Of a DNA stretch of 64,000 nt, positions 1 to 9,764 are shown piece by piece. Position 1 is the stretch's first letter, and every line of letters begins with the position of its first letter. Source of the DNA: Microbacterium sp. LWO14-1.2 (GTDB lineage Bacteria; Actinomycetota; Actinomycetes; Actinomycetales; Microbacteriaceae); NCBI RefSeq assembly GCF_038397715.1, contig NZ_CP151633.1:3534001-3598000 (forward strand). The letters run 5' to 3'. Both the position numbers and the translations under genes were made by a program. The notes below the pieces were generated by a model that saw only the letters and a program-made list of their open reading frames with translations, made no database searches and was not told the DNA's origin.

Positions 1-2
1 CG

Positions 3-638
3 CTACGGCAGCAGCGGGATGACCTCGGCGAGGTCCTGCGGCCCGATCACGAGGCTCGCCGCGGCCTGCACTGCGGGCTTCGCGTTGAAGGCGAGACCGA
101 GCCCGGCGACGCCCATCATCAGCAGGTCGTTCGCGCCGTCGCCGATCGCGATGGTGGCGTGACGGGGGACCCCGAGCTCGTCGGCCCATTCCTGCAGCGA
201 CGAGGCCTTGGCCGCGGCATCCACGATCTCGCCGTCCACGACACCCGCAAGGGCGTCGTCGGCCACGGCGAGGCGGTTCGCCCGCCAGCGGTCGACGCCG
301 AGCTGAGGGGCGACGTGGTCGAGGATCTCGTGGAATCCGCCCGACACGACGCCGACGACACCGCCGCGCTCATGCACGGCTGCGGTCAGCTCGTGCACAC
401 CCGGCGTCGGCTCGACTCGTGCACGCACCCTGTCCAGCCGCGCGAGGGGAACGCCCTCGAGCGCGGCGACCCGAGAGCGCAGACTGGTAGCGAAGTCGAT
501 CTCACCGCGCATCGCGGCCTCGGTCGCGGCCCGCACCTCGGCACGTCGCCCCGCCTCGTCGGCGATCAACTCGATCACCTCGTTGCGGATGAGGGTGGAA
601 TCGGCATCGAGGACGACGAGGAAGCGCGCGGCGGTCAC
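3..638 (-). CDS. serB: Phosphoserine phosphatase SerB
   Basis: HAD-superfamily phosphatase of 211 aa, predicted to hydrolyse O-phosphoserine to serine in the cytosol as the last step of serine synthesis. The DxDST motif is at residues 11-15 (nucleophile D11, acid D13), the motif II serine at S99 (VSGGF), the motif III lysine at K144 and the GDGAND metal loop at 166-171. Only the catalytic core is present, without the N-terminal ACT domain of some homologues. The GTG start is chosen because a TAGGCT box lies 6 nt upstream, as expected for a leaderless mRNA. The stop codon lies 2 nt from the window edge, so the gene is complete. Confidence 0.9.
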   Translation of the reverse strand: MTAARFLVVLDADSTLIRNEVIELIADEAGRRAEVRAATEAAMRGEIDFATSLRSRVAALEGVPLARLDRVRARVEPTPGVHELTAAVHERGGVVGVVSGGFHEILDHVAPQLGVDRWRANRLAVADDALAGVVDGEIVDAAAKASSLQEWADELGVPRHATIAIGDGANDLLMMGVAGLGLAFNAKPAVQAAASLVIGPQDLAEVIPLLP

Positions 639-644
639 CCGACG

Positions 645-650
645 AGCCTA
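645..650 (-). promoter_or_regulatory. -10 box of leaderless serB promoter
   Basis: On the minus strand TAGGCT is followed by 6 nt and then the GTG start of serB. No ribosome-binding site fits, so transcription probably starts at or next to the start codon. Confidence 0.5.
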
Positions 651-691
651 CCGAGCGCGGCAGCGCGCTCCGCACCGGGCGTCGCCCGGCG

Positions 692-1933
<1,242 letters not shown>

Positions 1934-1939
1934 GCACCC

Positions 1940-1945
1940 ACCATA
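1940..1945 (-). promoter_or_regulatory. -10 box of leaderless glgC promoter
   Basis: Minus-strand TATGGT, then 6 nt, then the ATG of glgC. The spacing matches the leaderless pattern seen at several other genes here. Confidence 0.5.
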
Positions 1946-1990
1946 GATGCCGCGCGCCTCGCGGAACTAGCATCTGGACAAGTGAGTCAC

Positions 1991-1996
1991 TAGCGT
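1991..1996 (+). promoter_or_regulatory. -10 box of leaderless glgA promoter
   Basis: TAGCGT, then 6 nt, then the ATG of glgA at 2003. It lies 45 bp from the opposing glgC box, so the two promoters are back to back. Confidence 0.5.
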
Positions 1997-2002
1997 CTAG
2001 GC

Positions 2003-3187
2003 ATGCGCGTCGAAATGATCACGAAGGAATACCCGCCGGAGATCTACGGAGGTGCCGGCGTGCACGTCGCGGAGCTCGTGACGGCACTGCGGCGCGATGT
2101 CGACGTGCGCGTCCGCGCGTTCGGCGGGGAGCGCGACGAGCCGGGGACCTTCGCCTACCGGACCCCGTCCGGCCTCTCGGCGGCGAACCCGGCCCTGCAG
2201 ACCCTCGGCACCGACCTCGAGATCGTCGCAGCCATCTCCGACGCCGACGTCGTGCACAGCCACACCTGGTACGCGAACTTCGCCGGGCACCTCGCGTCGC
2301 AGCTGCACGGCATCCCGCACGTGCTCACCGCGCACAGTCTCGAGCCGCTGCGCCCCTGGAAGGCGGAGCAGCTCGGGGGCGGCTACGCGGTGTCGAGCGG
2401 CATCGAGAAGCTTGCCTACGAGAACGCCGCCGCCGTCATCGCGGTCAGCGCGGGGATGCGCGCCGACATCCTGCGCAGCTACCCGGCTGTCGACCCCGCC
2501 CGAGTGCGGGTCATCCACAACGGCATCGACGTCGACAAGTGGCACCCCGTGCAGAACGACGCGTTCCTGCAGTCCATCGGGATGGATCCGAGCCGTCCTT
2601 CTGTGGTCTTCGTCGGACGCATCACCCGCCAGAAGGGTCTGCCGTACCTGCTGCGCGCAGCCGCGATGCTCCCGCCCGACGTCCAGCTGATCCTGTGCGC
2701 CGGCGCGCCGGACACCCCGGAGATCATGGCCGAGGTGCAGGAGGGTGTGCGCCTGCTCCAGCAGACCCGCGAGGGTGTGGTGTGGATCGAGCGGATGCTG
2801 CCGCGCGAAGAGCTCTCGGCCATCCTGACCGCCGCGACGACCTTCGTCTGCCCCTCCGTGTACGAGCCCCTCGGCATCGTCAACCTCGAGGCGATGGCCT
2901 GCGGTGCGGCCGTCGTCGGCACCGCGACCGGCGGCATCCCCGAGGTCGTCGCCGACGGGGTGACGGGACGACTCGTCCCGATCGACCAGGTGCAGGACGG
3001 CACGGGCACACCCGTCGACCCCGACCGTTTCGTCTCCGACCTGGCCGCGGTGCTCACCGAGGTGGCGACGGATCCGGCGCGTGCACGGGAGTACGGCGAC
3101 GCCGGGCGGGAGCGCGCACGCAGCGACTTCAGCTGGGCCGCGATCGCCGACACCACGCGCGCGCTCTACGCGGAGCTGACCGCCTGA
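2003..3187 (+). CDS. glgA: Glycogen synthase / GlgM-type GT4 glucosyltransferase
   Basis: GT4 glycosyltransferase of 394 aa of the actinobacterial GlgA type. It starts with KEYPPEIYGGAGVHV, the sugar-nucleotide loop, and carries the family E-x7-E element in VYEPLGIVNLEAMACG. It uses ADP-glucose, the product of the divergent glgC. In actinobacteria this family is also described as GlgM, which transfers glucose to glucose-1-phosphate to give maltose-1-phosphate. The sequence alone does not decide between polymer elongation and maltose-1-phosphate formation. Confidence 0.88.
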   Translation: MRVEMITKEYPPEIYGGAGVHVAELVTALRRDVDVRVRAFGGERDEPGTFAYRTPSGLSAANPALQTLGTDLEIVAAISDADVVHSHTWYANFAGHLASQLHGIPHVLTAHSLEPLRPWKAEQLGGGYAVSSGIEKLAYENAAAVIAVSAGMRADILRSYPAVDPARVRVIHNGIDVDKWHPVQNDAFLQSIGMDPSRPSVVFVGRITRQKGLPYLLRAAAMLPPDVQLILCAGAPDTPEIMAEVQEGVRLLQQTREGVVWIERMLPREELSAILTAATTFVCPSVYEPLGIVNLEAMACGAAVVGTATGGIPEVVADGVTGRLVPIDQVQDGTGTPVDPDRFVSDLAAVLTEVATDPARAREYGDAGRERARSDFSWAAIADTTRALYAELTA

Positions 3188-3192
3188 GCCGA

Positions 3193-3198
3193 TAGGCT
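3193..3198 (+). promoter_or_regulatory. -10 box before the lone ABC ATPase gene
   Basis: TAGGCT followed by 7 nt (GGAGGGC) and the ATG at 3206. It can be read as a leaderless promoter, although the 7 nt also resemble a ribosome-binding site for read-through mRNA from glgA. Confidence 0.4.
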
Positions 3199-3205
3199 GG
3201 AGGGC

Positions 3206-3991
3206 ATGTCGAGCGCTCTGGAATTCACCGACGTCGTCGTGCGCCGCGAGGGGCGCAACATCATCGATCACGTGACCTGGCAGGTCGCCGACGATCAGCG
3301 GTGGGTGATCCTCGGACCCAACGGCGCGGGCAAGACCACGCTGCTGCAGCTGGCCGACACGCTCATGCACCCGACCTCGGGGACCGTCACCGTGCTGGGG
3401 GAGACCCTCGGTCGCACAGACGTGTTCGAGGTGCGACCGCGCATCGGCTTCGCGTCGTCGGCGATGGCGAAGCGGGTCCCGCGCGACGAGACCGTGCTGA
3501 ACACCGTCCTCACGGCCGCGTACTCGGTGCTCGGCCGCTGGAACGAGAGCTATGAGGACATCGACGAGCGCCGTGCCCTGCGCGTGCTCGGAGACTGGCG
3601 GCTCGATCACCTCGCCGACCGCACGTTCGGAACCCTCAGCGACGGAGAGCAGAAGCGCGTCCAGATCGCGCGCGCCGTCATGACCGACCCCGAGCTGCTG
3701 CTGCTCGACGAGCCCACCGCCTCGCTCGACCTCGGCTCCCGCGAGGAGCTGCTCGCGCTGCTCAGCGGGTACGCCTCGTCGCCCACCACGCCGGCGATGC
3801 TCATGGTCACCCACCACGTCGAGGAGATCCCCGTCGGGTTCACGCACGTGCTGCTGATCCGCGACGGCTCGGTCGTGGCAGCGGGGCCGATCGCCGAGAC
3901 GCTCACCGCTGAGGCGCTCGGCGAGACCTTCGGCATGCCGATCACGCTGAGCAGTGAAGACGGGCGCTACGCGGCCCGCGCGGCATCCTGA
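3206..3991 (+). CDS. ABC transporter ATP-binding protein
   Basis: Single ABC ATPase domain, 261 aa. Walker A GPNGAGKT is at residues 37-44, signature LSDGEQK at 144-150, Walker B LLLLDEP at 164-170, and the switch histidine in VTHH at 201-204. The whole protein is one nucleotide-binding domain. No permease or binding-protein gene is adjacent, so the partner and substrate cannot be told. It resembles the stand-alone YlmA-like group. It starts 18 bp after glgA and has its own candidate promoter. Confidence 0.85.
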   Translation: MSSALEFTDVVVRREGRNIIDHVTWQVADDQRWVILGPNGAGKTTLLQLADTLMHPTSGTVTVLGETLGRTDVFEVRPRIGFASSAMAKRVPRDETVLNTVLTAAYSVLGRWNESYEDIDERRALRVLGDWRLDHLADRTFGTLSDGEQKRVQIARAVMTDPELLLLDEPTASLDLGSREELLALLSGYASSPTTPAMLMVTHHVEEIPVGFTHVLLIRDGSVVAAGPIAETLTAEALGETFGMPITLSSEDGRYAARAAS

Positions 3992-4023
3992 TCGCCGGGT
4001 TACTCACTGCGCTCAACTCCTGT

Positions 4024-4029
4024 TAGAAT
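4024..4029 (+). promoter_or_regulatory. rpmE2 promoter, -10 box
   Basis: TAGAAT with a weak -35 (TTACTC at 4000-4005, 18-nt spacer). It leaves a 5' leader of about 70 nt before the L31 gene. I looked for a Zur-type palindrome, often present upstream of type B L31 genes, and did not see a clear one. Confidence 0.5.
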
Positions 4030-4103
4030 CGATCCTTGGTGCGTTCGGCACCGCAGACTTCCCTCGTCCCTGGCACAATCCAGGGCAGTAGCTAAGGAAT
4101 CCC

Positions 4104-4361
4104 ATGAAGACTGACATTCACCCCGAGTACAAGGCCGTCGTTTTCCGCGACCTCGGATCGGGCGAGACCTTCCTCACCCGTTCGACCGTGACCAGCGACA
4201 AGACCGTCGAGCTGGACGGCGTGGAGTACCCGGTGATCGACGTCGAGATCTCCTCGGCCTCGCACCCGTTCTACACGGGCAAGCAGCGCATCATGGACTC
4301 GGCCGGTCGCGTCGAGAAGTTCAACCAGCGCTTCAAGGGCTTCGGCGGCTCGTCCAAGTAA
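4104..4361 (+). CDS. rpmE2: 50S ribosomal protein L31 type B
   Basis: Protein of 85 aa beginning [10 protein letters not shown], the L31 signature. It has no cysteine at all, so it lacks the zinc-binding CxxC of type A L31 and belongs to the zinc-independent type B (C-minus) form with the longer loop. It is part of the large ribosomal subunit. In many bacteria this form replaces the zinc form under zinc limitation; whether this genome also has a type A copy cannot be seen here. A strong palindromic terminator follows directly. Confidence 0.95.
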   Translation: MKTDIHPEYKAVVFRDLGSGETFLTRSTVTSDKTVELDGVEYPVIDVEISSASHPFYTGKQRIMDSAGRVEKFNQRFKGFGGSSK

Positions 4362-4370
4362 CGACATCGC

Positions 4371-4414
4371 CACGACGAAGGCCCCGGTTCCTCGGAACCG
4401 GGGCCTTCGTCGTG
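4371..4414. terminator. Bidirectional terminator after rpmE2
   Basis: A perfect 21-bp inverted repeat separated by 2 nt, with core AAGGCCCCGGTTCC. It ends the rpmE2 transcript and can also stop minus-strand transcription from the gene at 4446-4727. Confidence 0.85.
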
Positions 4415-4445
4415 TCCGGGGCGAGCGCCGAACCGGCGGTCTCCG

Positions 4446-4727
4446 TCAGAGATCGAGCGTGATGCGGTCGCCGCGGATGCCGTCGGGCGGATCGCCCGCC
4501 ACGGGAGCCGGTGCCGTGCGCTTCGTCTGACGATCCCGCTCGACGCCGGCGTCGTGCGCGGACGGCATCCAGACGGCGTCGAAGGAACCGCCGAGCCCTC
4601 CGCCCGGGCCCTCGTACTTGCGCTCGAGAGGCATCCGCGAGTAGACGGCCACGATCACGACGACGATCGCGATCACGACCAGCAGCACGATCGCGATCGT
4701 CAGAAGCATCCCTACCGTCTCGGCCAT
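4446..4727 (-). CDS. Small single-span membrane protein, function unknown
   Basis: Protein of 93 aa with one strongly hydrophobic segment at about residues 7-29, followed by a hydrophilic, Pro/Gly/Asp-rich tail. The orientation is probably N-out with a cytoplasmic tail, which is inference from the RMPLERK segment after the helix. No family is recognised. A TAGCCT box 6 nt before the ATG supports this start and its reality as a gene. It ends just before the rpmE2 terminator. Confidence 0.6.
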   Translation of the reverse strand: MAETVGMLLTIAIVLLVVIAIVVVIVAVYSRMPLERKYEGPGGGLGGSFDAVWMPSAHDAGVERDRQTKRTAPAPVAGDPPDGIRGDRITLDL

Positions 4728-4733
4728 GGAACC

Positions 4734-4739
4734 AGGCTA
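4734..4739 (-). promoter_or_regulatory. -10 box of leaderless promoter for the 93-aa membrane protein
   Basis: Minus-strand TAGCCT, 6 nt, then ATG, matching the leaderless pattern of neighbouring genes. Confidence 0.45.
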
Positions 4740-4780
4740 GGCGACCCCGCCGTCAGCAGCATCCGCCCACGGGATGATCC

Positions 4781-6034
4781 TCAGCGGATGCGCCGGCCGT
4801 GGGCGAGATCGATCAAGTGCGTGAGCACCGGACCCGAGCGCAGGCCGTTGTGCTCGTGCTCGCTCGTCACCCAGAGCTCGACGCCCGGAAGCAGCCGACC
4901 CGTCTCCAGCGAGAACTCCAGCGGCACGTACACGTCGTTCGCGTAGACGGCGGCGGCACCCGTGGCTCCGGACGTCTCGATCGCCACACGGTCGTACAGG
5001 CGCGGCCACTCGAACTCGGCGAGCTCGAGCGCCACCTCGCGCCACGGCTGGAACGCCGGGACGGTCTCCGTCCAGTCACGGCGGATGTGCTCGCCGGTGA
5101 AGAGGGTGACGTCGTCGCGGAAGTCGTCCGGCTCGGTGCGCTCCGCCGACCACCGCGTCGCGTGTCCGTCGGCGTAGCTCGACTCGTGGAAGACGAAGTA
5201 GAGCGGGTTGCGACCTCCGTACGGCATCGCGTTCATGAGGTCGTAGCGGAAGGCGTTGGACCGGTGATCGCGTTCGAGCAGCGACCAGAGCGTCTGCCAC
5301 CCCTCGTTCATGCCGAGTGCCGACCCGACCGACCGCAGCCGCGAGCGCGACACGACCTCGCCGTCGGGAAGGACGATGTCCCCGGCGTCGGCATGATCGA
5401 CCAGGCGACGCATGCGGTCGCGGTGCTCGGGGAACCGCCGGTAATAGCGCTCCGAGGCGTCGCGCATCTTGTCGTAGCAGAGCGCGTAGACGTCGTCGGG
5501 GTGGCGTCCGACCGCGCTGAGCCCGCCGGTGATGAACACGTCGGCGAGCGAGCTCGCATCGGTCGAGAGGTAGGCGAGCGTCGTGAATCCGCCGAACGAC
5601 TGTCCGAGCACACTCCAGGTGATGGCGCCCAGGTGCTCGCGCATCGCCTCGCAGTCGCGGACGATCGAATCGGCGCGGAGGTGGGTGAGGTACTCCGCGA
5701 CGGCGGAGGCGCCGCGGCTCAGATCGTCGTCGCCGACGGGCGTCGACAGTCCTGTTCCGCGCTGATCCAGCATCACGACGCGGTAGTGGGCGAGCGCCTC
5801 GTCGAGCCAGGCGGGCGCGGTCGACGAGTGGAACGGGCGCGGAGCCTCGTGCCCCGGTCCGCCCTGCAGGTACACGAGGTAGGGGCGAGAGTCCCCGCCG
5901 TCCCTGGTCACCACGCGCGCGAAGATGTCGATCGTGCGGGTGTCGGCCGGATCGTCCCACACGAGCGGGACGGTCAGGGTGTGCTCCTCGATCGCGAGGT
6001 CGAGCAGGCGGTGGATGGTGGTGGTGCCGGTCAT
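4781..6034 (-). CDS. Alpha/beta hydrolase, proline iminopeptidase-like (S33)
   Basis: Alpha/beta hydrolase of 417 aa. The oxyanion segment QGGPG is at residues 57-61, DQRGTG at 90-95 and the nucleophile elbow GQSFGG at 144-149 with S146. The probable catalytic histidine is in the C-terminal SEHEHNGLR segment. Such enzymes release N-terminal proline or other residues from peptides in the cytosol, but substrates vary. It starts 1 nt after the stop of the upstream GmrSD-like gene, so the two are likely one operon and translationally coupled. Whether the hydrolase serves the restriction protein is open. Confidence 0.8.
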   Translation of the reverse strand: MTGTTTIHRLLDLAIEEHTLTVPLVWDDPADTRTIDIFARVVTRDGGDSRPYLVYLQGGPGHEAPRPFHSSTAPAWLDEALAHYRVVMLDQRGTGLSTPVGDDDLSRGASAVAEYLTHLRADSIVRDCEAMREHLGAITWSVLGQSFGGFTTLAYLSTDASSLADVFITGGLSAVGRHPDDVYALCYDKMRDASERYYRRFPEHRDRMRRLVDHADAGDIVLPDGEVVSRSRLRSVGSALGMNEGWQTLWSLLERDHRSNAFRYDLMNAMPYGGRNPLYFVFHESSYADGHATRWSAERTEPDDFRDDVTLFTGEHIRRDWTETVPAFQPWREVALELAEFEWPRLYDRVAIETSGATGAAAVYANDVYVPLEFSLETGRLLPGVELWVTSEHEHNGLRSGPVLTHLIDLAHGRRIR

Positions 6035-6035
6035 G

Positions 6036-8039
6036 TCACATCACGTTCCCGATGTAGGAGTACTTCACGAAGACCTCCGAGGCGATGCCCGCCTCCTGGA
6101 GCACGCCCTGGACGGCGCTCATCATGTAATTCGAGTCCCAGCCCATGTAGAGGTGGTGGGTGTCGTCGAGCCGGTCCCACTGACCCTTCCATGCGGTCTG
6201 ATCGTAGATCGGTCCGCCGTGAGCCGCGCAGTACGCGACCGCGGCATCGCGCGTGTCGGTCCAGGCCCGACGGAAGACCCGGTTGAAGAGGTGCTTGACG
6301 TCGTAGACCTCCCAGCGCTCACCCCGGTACTCGACGTACTCGAACTCTCGCTCCCACCCGGCGGGCCAGCCGCGTCGCCGCACAGCGTCGAGGATCGGGG
6401 TCAGGCCGTCGTCGTCGATCTCAGGCAGAGCAGGACGCGCCCAGATACGGAGCAGATCGGACGTCAGCCGGACCGTGCGCTGCGAGATGGCCGCCGTCCC
6501 CCAGGTCTCGGTCTCCTGCAGCGCGGCCGTCTCGGGCACAGCGCTCCTCGCGTACGCCGAGGCGCGCTTCACGGGGTAGGACTCGCCGAAGAAACGCTCG
6601 GACAGCGCTTGCTCGAGCAGCGTGAGGTTGCCGAGCGTCGGGGCGAGTGCCCGGTGCGCGTTCCGCTCATCGTCGGAGTAGTCGATCCACTCGCGGTGGC
6701 CGTCGCCCGACCAACCGTCGCTCGGGACGGTCGGGACGATGTGCTCGACATCGAAGTCGGCGGTGTCGTCCACGCCTTCGAGTCGCCCGAGCACGTACGC
6801 GGGGTGGGGGAGCTCGCTGTACTTCAGGACCGCGCTCACCCGCTCGTCCGATGGCGTGATGCGCGCGAAAGCACGCTCCAGCGCGTCCGGGCCCGAGAGG
6901 CGGGCACGGCAGAGTCGGGCGACCAGGCGCTCGTTCGGCAGGTTCACGAGGGTCCGCCGCAAATACATCGCCTGGATCCGCTCCAGGGTGAGGATGAGCT
7001 CGTCGCGGGGGATCAGACCTCGCGCGTGGTCGCTGTAGGCACTCAGCACGAGCGGGTACGCCGCGCGCCCGAACGTGTTGACGAAGCCCAGCTGCCGCGC
7101 GATCTCGGGGTCGCTCTCGAGCGAGGGATCGAGCAGGATGCCGTAGATCTCGGCGTAGTGGCGCCAGACCTCGGCATCCGCCTGCAGGTGCTCCACGTCG
7201 ACGCGCGGGAAGGACTGCCGGAACGCGCTGTAGACCCCGTGCTCCCCGTTCGCCGCGACCTCCCGCCCGGTCGTCATGACCAGGTAGTGCCGCCAGAAGG
7301 CGCCGATCGTCTCGCCCGTGTGCCGCTCGATGGGCAGCCAGAAGCGCTCCTCGACGTCGAGCTGCTCCGAGTGGGTCAGCCCCATCAGGATGTAGTTGTG
7401 GATGAGTTCGTGATCGCGGAGCGGCTCACCCGTCGAGTTCAGGCTCTCGAAGATCTGCTGCGCGTTCGCGCCCGAGCCCAGCGTGATCGACACGTGCTCG
7501 AGCCGCCGCAGGCCGCGCCAGATCGCCGCCGCCTCGTCGGCGTGGACCTGGCTGCGGAAGAACGCGTAGTTGTCGTCGAACCTCGACTCGCGCTCCGTGC
7601 TGTCGCCGCGCTCCAGCACGACCGACTCGTACAGGTCGGCCCACGCGTCGTGCGGCCGCAGCTTCGTACGGTCGGGATCGTCGGGCCGCACGAGCACACG
7701 GGCGAGCTCCGCCGCGAGCGAGGGGTCGGTGTCGCGCACCGCGTGCTGCAGGGCGGCGACGAGCAGCATCAGGGTGGTGATGCGCTGCTGCCCGTCGATC
7801 AGGACCAGGTCGGTGTCGGCATCCGAGTCGTCCGCGGCCGAGAGGATCGAGCCGATGAAGTGCCGGTGCGAGTCGTCCTCGGCGGCGACCGCGCGGACGT
7901 CGGCGAGGAGTTGCTCGCAGCCGCCGATGTCCCACCGGTACTGCCTCTGGTACACCGGCACGACGATGGTGGTGGAGTCCGCTGCGAGCCATTCGATCGT
8001 GTTGACAGCTGTCGCCTCGACGTTGGTCGCAGTGCTCAT
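6036..8039 (-). CDS. GmrSD-type protein: DUF262 + DUF1524 (HNH)
   Basis: Protein of 667 aa combining both halves of a GmrSD-like type IV restriction enzyme. The N-terminal DUF262 has QRQYRW at 31-36 and the ParB-like nucleotide motif DGQQR at 82-86. The DUF1524 nuclease has EHIVP at 432-436 and the following LGNLTLL segment near 469-475. About 170 C-terminal residues are not assigned. GmrSD relatives cut modified phage DNA in an NTP-stimulated reaction; that role here is inferred. The ATG at 8039 is preferred over the one at 8060 because GGAGGG lies upstream of it. The downstream hydrolase follows after 1 nt. Confidence 0.82.
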   Translation of the reverse strand: MSTATNVEATAVNTIEWLAADSTTIVVPVYQRQYRWDIGGCEQLLADVRAVAAEDDSHRHFIGSILSAADDSDADTDLVLIDGQQRITTLMLLVAALQHAVRDTDPSLAAELARVLVRPDDPDRTKLRPHDAWADLYESVVLERGDSTERESRFDDNYAFFRSQVHADEAAAIWRGLRRLEHVSITLGSGANAQQIFESLNSTGEPLRDHELIHNYILMGLTHSEQLDVEERFWLPIERHTGETIGAFWRHYLVMTTGREVAANGEHGVYSAFRQSFPRVDVEHLQADAEVWRHYAEIYGILLDPSLESDPEIARQLGFVNTFGRAAYPLVLSAYSDHARGLIPRDELILTLERIQAMYLRRTLVNLPNERLVARLCRARLSGPDALERAFARITPSDERVSAVLKYSELPHPAYVLGRLEGVDDTADFDVEHIVPTVPSDGWSGDGHREWIDYSDDERNAHRALAPTLGNLTLLEQALSERFFGESYPVKRASAYARSAVPETAALQETETWGTAAISQRTVRLTSDLLRIWARPALPEIDDDGLTPILDAVRRRGWPAGWEREFEYVEYRGERWEVYDVKHLFNRVFRRAWTDTRDAAVAYCAAHGGPIYDQTAWKGQWDRLDDTHHLYMGWDSNYMMSAVQGVLQEAGIASEVFVKYSYIGNVM

Positions 8040-8148
8040 GCTGATGTCTCGCCCTCCCATGACGCCGGTCGCCGTGGAGTCGCCAGGCGCCCGATTCAGT
8101 CTATTCGCTTATTCACGGCGGCCCTCGGCTGGCGCTCCGCGACCCGCT

Positions 8149-8163
8149 GTTAGGCTTGCCTTA
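8149..8163 (+). promoter_or_regulatory. Possible DtxR/IdeR-like half-palindrome or promoter -10
   Basis: GTTAGGCTTGCCTTA matches 12 of 15 positions in the right part of the DtxR/IdeR consensus, but the leftmost four consensus bases do not match. The same stretch contains TAGGCT, which may simply be the -10 box of the downstream gene. Confidence 0.25.
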
Positions 8164-8203
8164 TCAGGGCCTGTTAAAACGTGCTGGCCCCCGATGAAAG
8201 GAC

Positions 8204-8989
8204 ATGACTCAGATCATGGGATACATCAAGTCCAAGGCGCTCGAAGACAAGGGCTTCGTCGTTCTCGACAGCTACAACCAGGAGCTCGACCCCAAGGAGT
8301 GGCTCGACATCGAGTACAACGATTGGAAGTCGTCCGGCGACACCCGCTTCGCACCGCTCGCGAGCGCCAAGGGTGAGATCGAGTGCAACGGCTTCTGGAA
8401 CCACAAGCCGCCGCGCACCGACAAGGACGGCGTCTGGATCGACTCGCAGACCGCCAAGGCTCCGAACCTGACCCGTCGCGCTCAGGAGCCCGGCGCGAAC
8501 GTCGGCCGCTGCCGCGTCATCGAGCTGCAGCCCACGCCGTACGGCGAGTGCCTCTACAACCTTCACCAGGACGACAACAACCGTCTGAACCCCGACGGCA
8601 CCGGCTGGGTCGTTCGCGGGTTCTTCAACCTCACCGACGACAAGGACAGCTTCTTCGTCCTGCGCGAGAACCGCACCGACCCGAGCATCGAGTACCGCAT
8701 CGCTCTGCCGGCCGGCGCTCAGCTGATCGTCGACACGCAGCGTCTGTGGCACGCGGCCACGCACGTCGGCACCGAGCCGCGCTACTGCCTCATCACGTCG
8801 TGGACCTCGGGCCCCGAGCTCGACGCGTACATCGAGAAGTACCACGGCACTCAGGACGTCCCGAACGTCGAGGTGCCGCAGGATGTGCTCGAGGCCGGCT
8901 ACGCCGAGCAGGCACGCCGCGACGCCGCTCGCGCCGCCTACTACGCGGCCAAGGGCCAGCAGGTCAAGCAGACCATGAGCGAGGCGTGA
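8204..8989 (+). CDS. 2OG-Fe(II) oxygenase-like protein, substrate unknown
   Basis: Protein of 261 aa. The facial-triad pattern of a 2-oxoglutarate/iron dioxygenase can be traced: H121-x-D123 in LHQDD, a distal histidine at H183 or H187 in DTQRLWHAATHV, and R193 for 2-oxoglutarate. No named family is recognised, so the substrate is unknown. The start is uncertain: GAAAGGA at 8196-8202 is 1 nt from the ATG at 8204 and 13 nt from an in-frame ATG at 8216. It is divergent from the GmrSD-like gene and ends at a strong terminator. Confidence 0.6.
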   Translation: MTQIMGYIKSKALEDKGFVVLDSYNQELDPKEWLDIEYNDWKSSGDTRFAPLASAKGEIECNGFWNHKPPRTDKDGVWIDSQTAKAPNLTRRAQEPGANVGRCRVIELQPTPYGECLYNLHQDDNNRLNPDGTGWVVRGFFNLTDDKDSFFVLRENRTDPSIEYRIALPAGAQLIVDTQRLWHAATHVGTEPRYCLITSWTSGPELDAYIEKYHGTQDVPNVEVPQDVLEAGYAEQARRDAARAAYYAAKGQQVKQTMSEA

Positions 8990-9018
8990 TCCTCGTCTGA
9001 ACGGGCCCGAACGGGTCG

Positions 9019-9048
9019 GAAGGCCCCGGTCGTGTGACCGGGGCCTTC
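9019..9048 (+). terminator. Terminator after the oxygenase-like gene
   Basis: A 13-bp stem beginning GAAGGCCCCGGTC with a 4-nt loop (GTGT). Its core resembles that of the rpmE2 terminator. Confidence 0.85.
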
Positions 9049-9175
9049 GTCGTACGAATGACACGCTTGTGATTTCCTCGTCTCTGGGCGAGAATGGGCG
9101 CATAACCGCATAGAACCGCCGCTCTCTCGGTGGTCAGGTCGTTGGGGAAGACGCACCTGATGAAACGGAGAGATC

Positions 9176-9679
9176 ATGGCGACGACGTACGCACGCGGAG
9201 TGGTGTTCATCCACTCCGCACCTCGCGCGCTCTGCCCGCACCTCGAATGGGCGGTGGGACGCGCTATCGGTCGTGCAGTGAACTTCGACTGGTCGGACCA
9301 GCCTGTGCTCGACGGCGCACGCCGTGCCGAGTTCTACTGGGACGGACCGGTCGGTACCGGAGCTGCCCTCGCGACCGCGATCCGCGGCTGGGAGCACCTG
9401 CGCTTCGAGGTCACGGAGGATCCGACGCCCCGCAGCGACGGCGGACGGTGGCTGCACACCCCCGACCTCGGCATCCACTACGCCCAGACGGATGCGGCGG
9501 GCAACATCGTCATCGGCGAGGACCGCATCCGCTACGCGATGGAGATCGCCGCGGGGAGCGCCTCGGAACTGCAGCGCGAGCTCGACATCGCGCTCGGATC
9601 TGCCTGGGACGAGGAGCTCGAACCCTTCCGTCACGCCAGCGACGACGCGCGCGTCGTCTGGCTGCACAAGGTCGGCTAG
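9176..9679 (+). CDS. DUF3145 domain protein
   Basis: Protein of 167 aa starting MATTYARGVVFIHSAPRALC, recognised as the DUF3145 family, which I know from actinobacteria. No function is established. It is probably cytosolic, since no signal peptide or membrane segment is visible, and it is acidic in its second half. The ATG follows a good ribosome-binding site (CGGAGAG). It is monocistronic between two terminators. Confidence 0.85.
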   Translation: MATTYARGVVFIHSAPRALCPHLEWAVGRAIGRAVNFDWSDQPVLDGARRAEFYWDGPVGTGAALATAIRGWEHLRFEVTEDPTPRSDGGRWLHTPDLGIHYAQTDAAGNIVIGEDRIRYAMEIAAGSASELQRELDIALGSAWDEELEPFRHASDDARVVWLHKVG

Positions 9680-9764
9680 GCGCACAGACGTGGAGCGGGG
9701 AGGCGCGAGTATCGGATGCCGGTGATCTCTCCCGGACGCTGAGAAGGCGTATCCCCCTCCGGAT

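Noticed and set aside
3998..4029. GGTTAC before rpmE2 as a seventh flagellar promoter
   Set aside because: No CGCGATAG follows at the right distance; TAGAAT is a normal housekeeping -10 box.
5925..8153. Plus-strand open frame of about 740 codons opposite the GmrSD-like gene
   Set aside because: The minus-strand protein has DGQQR and EHIVP motifs; the plus translation has none.
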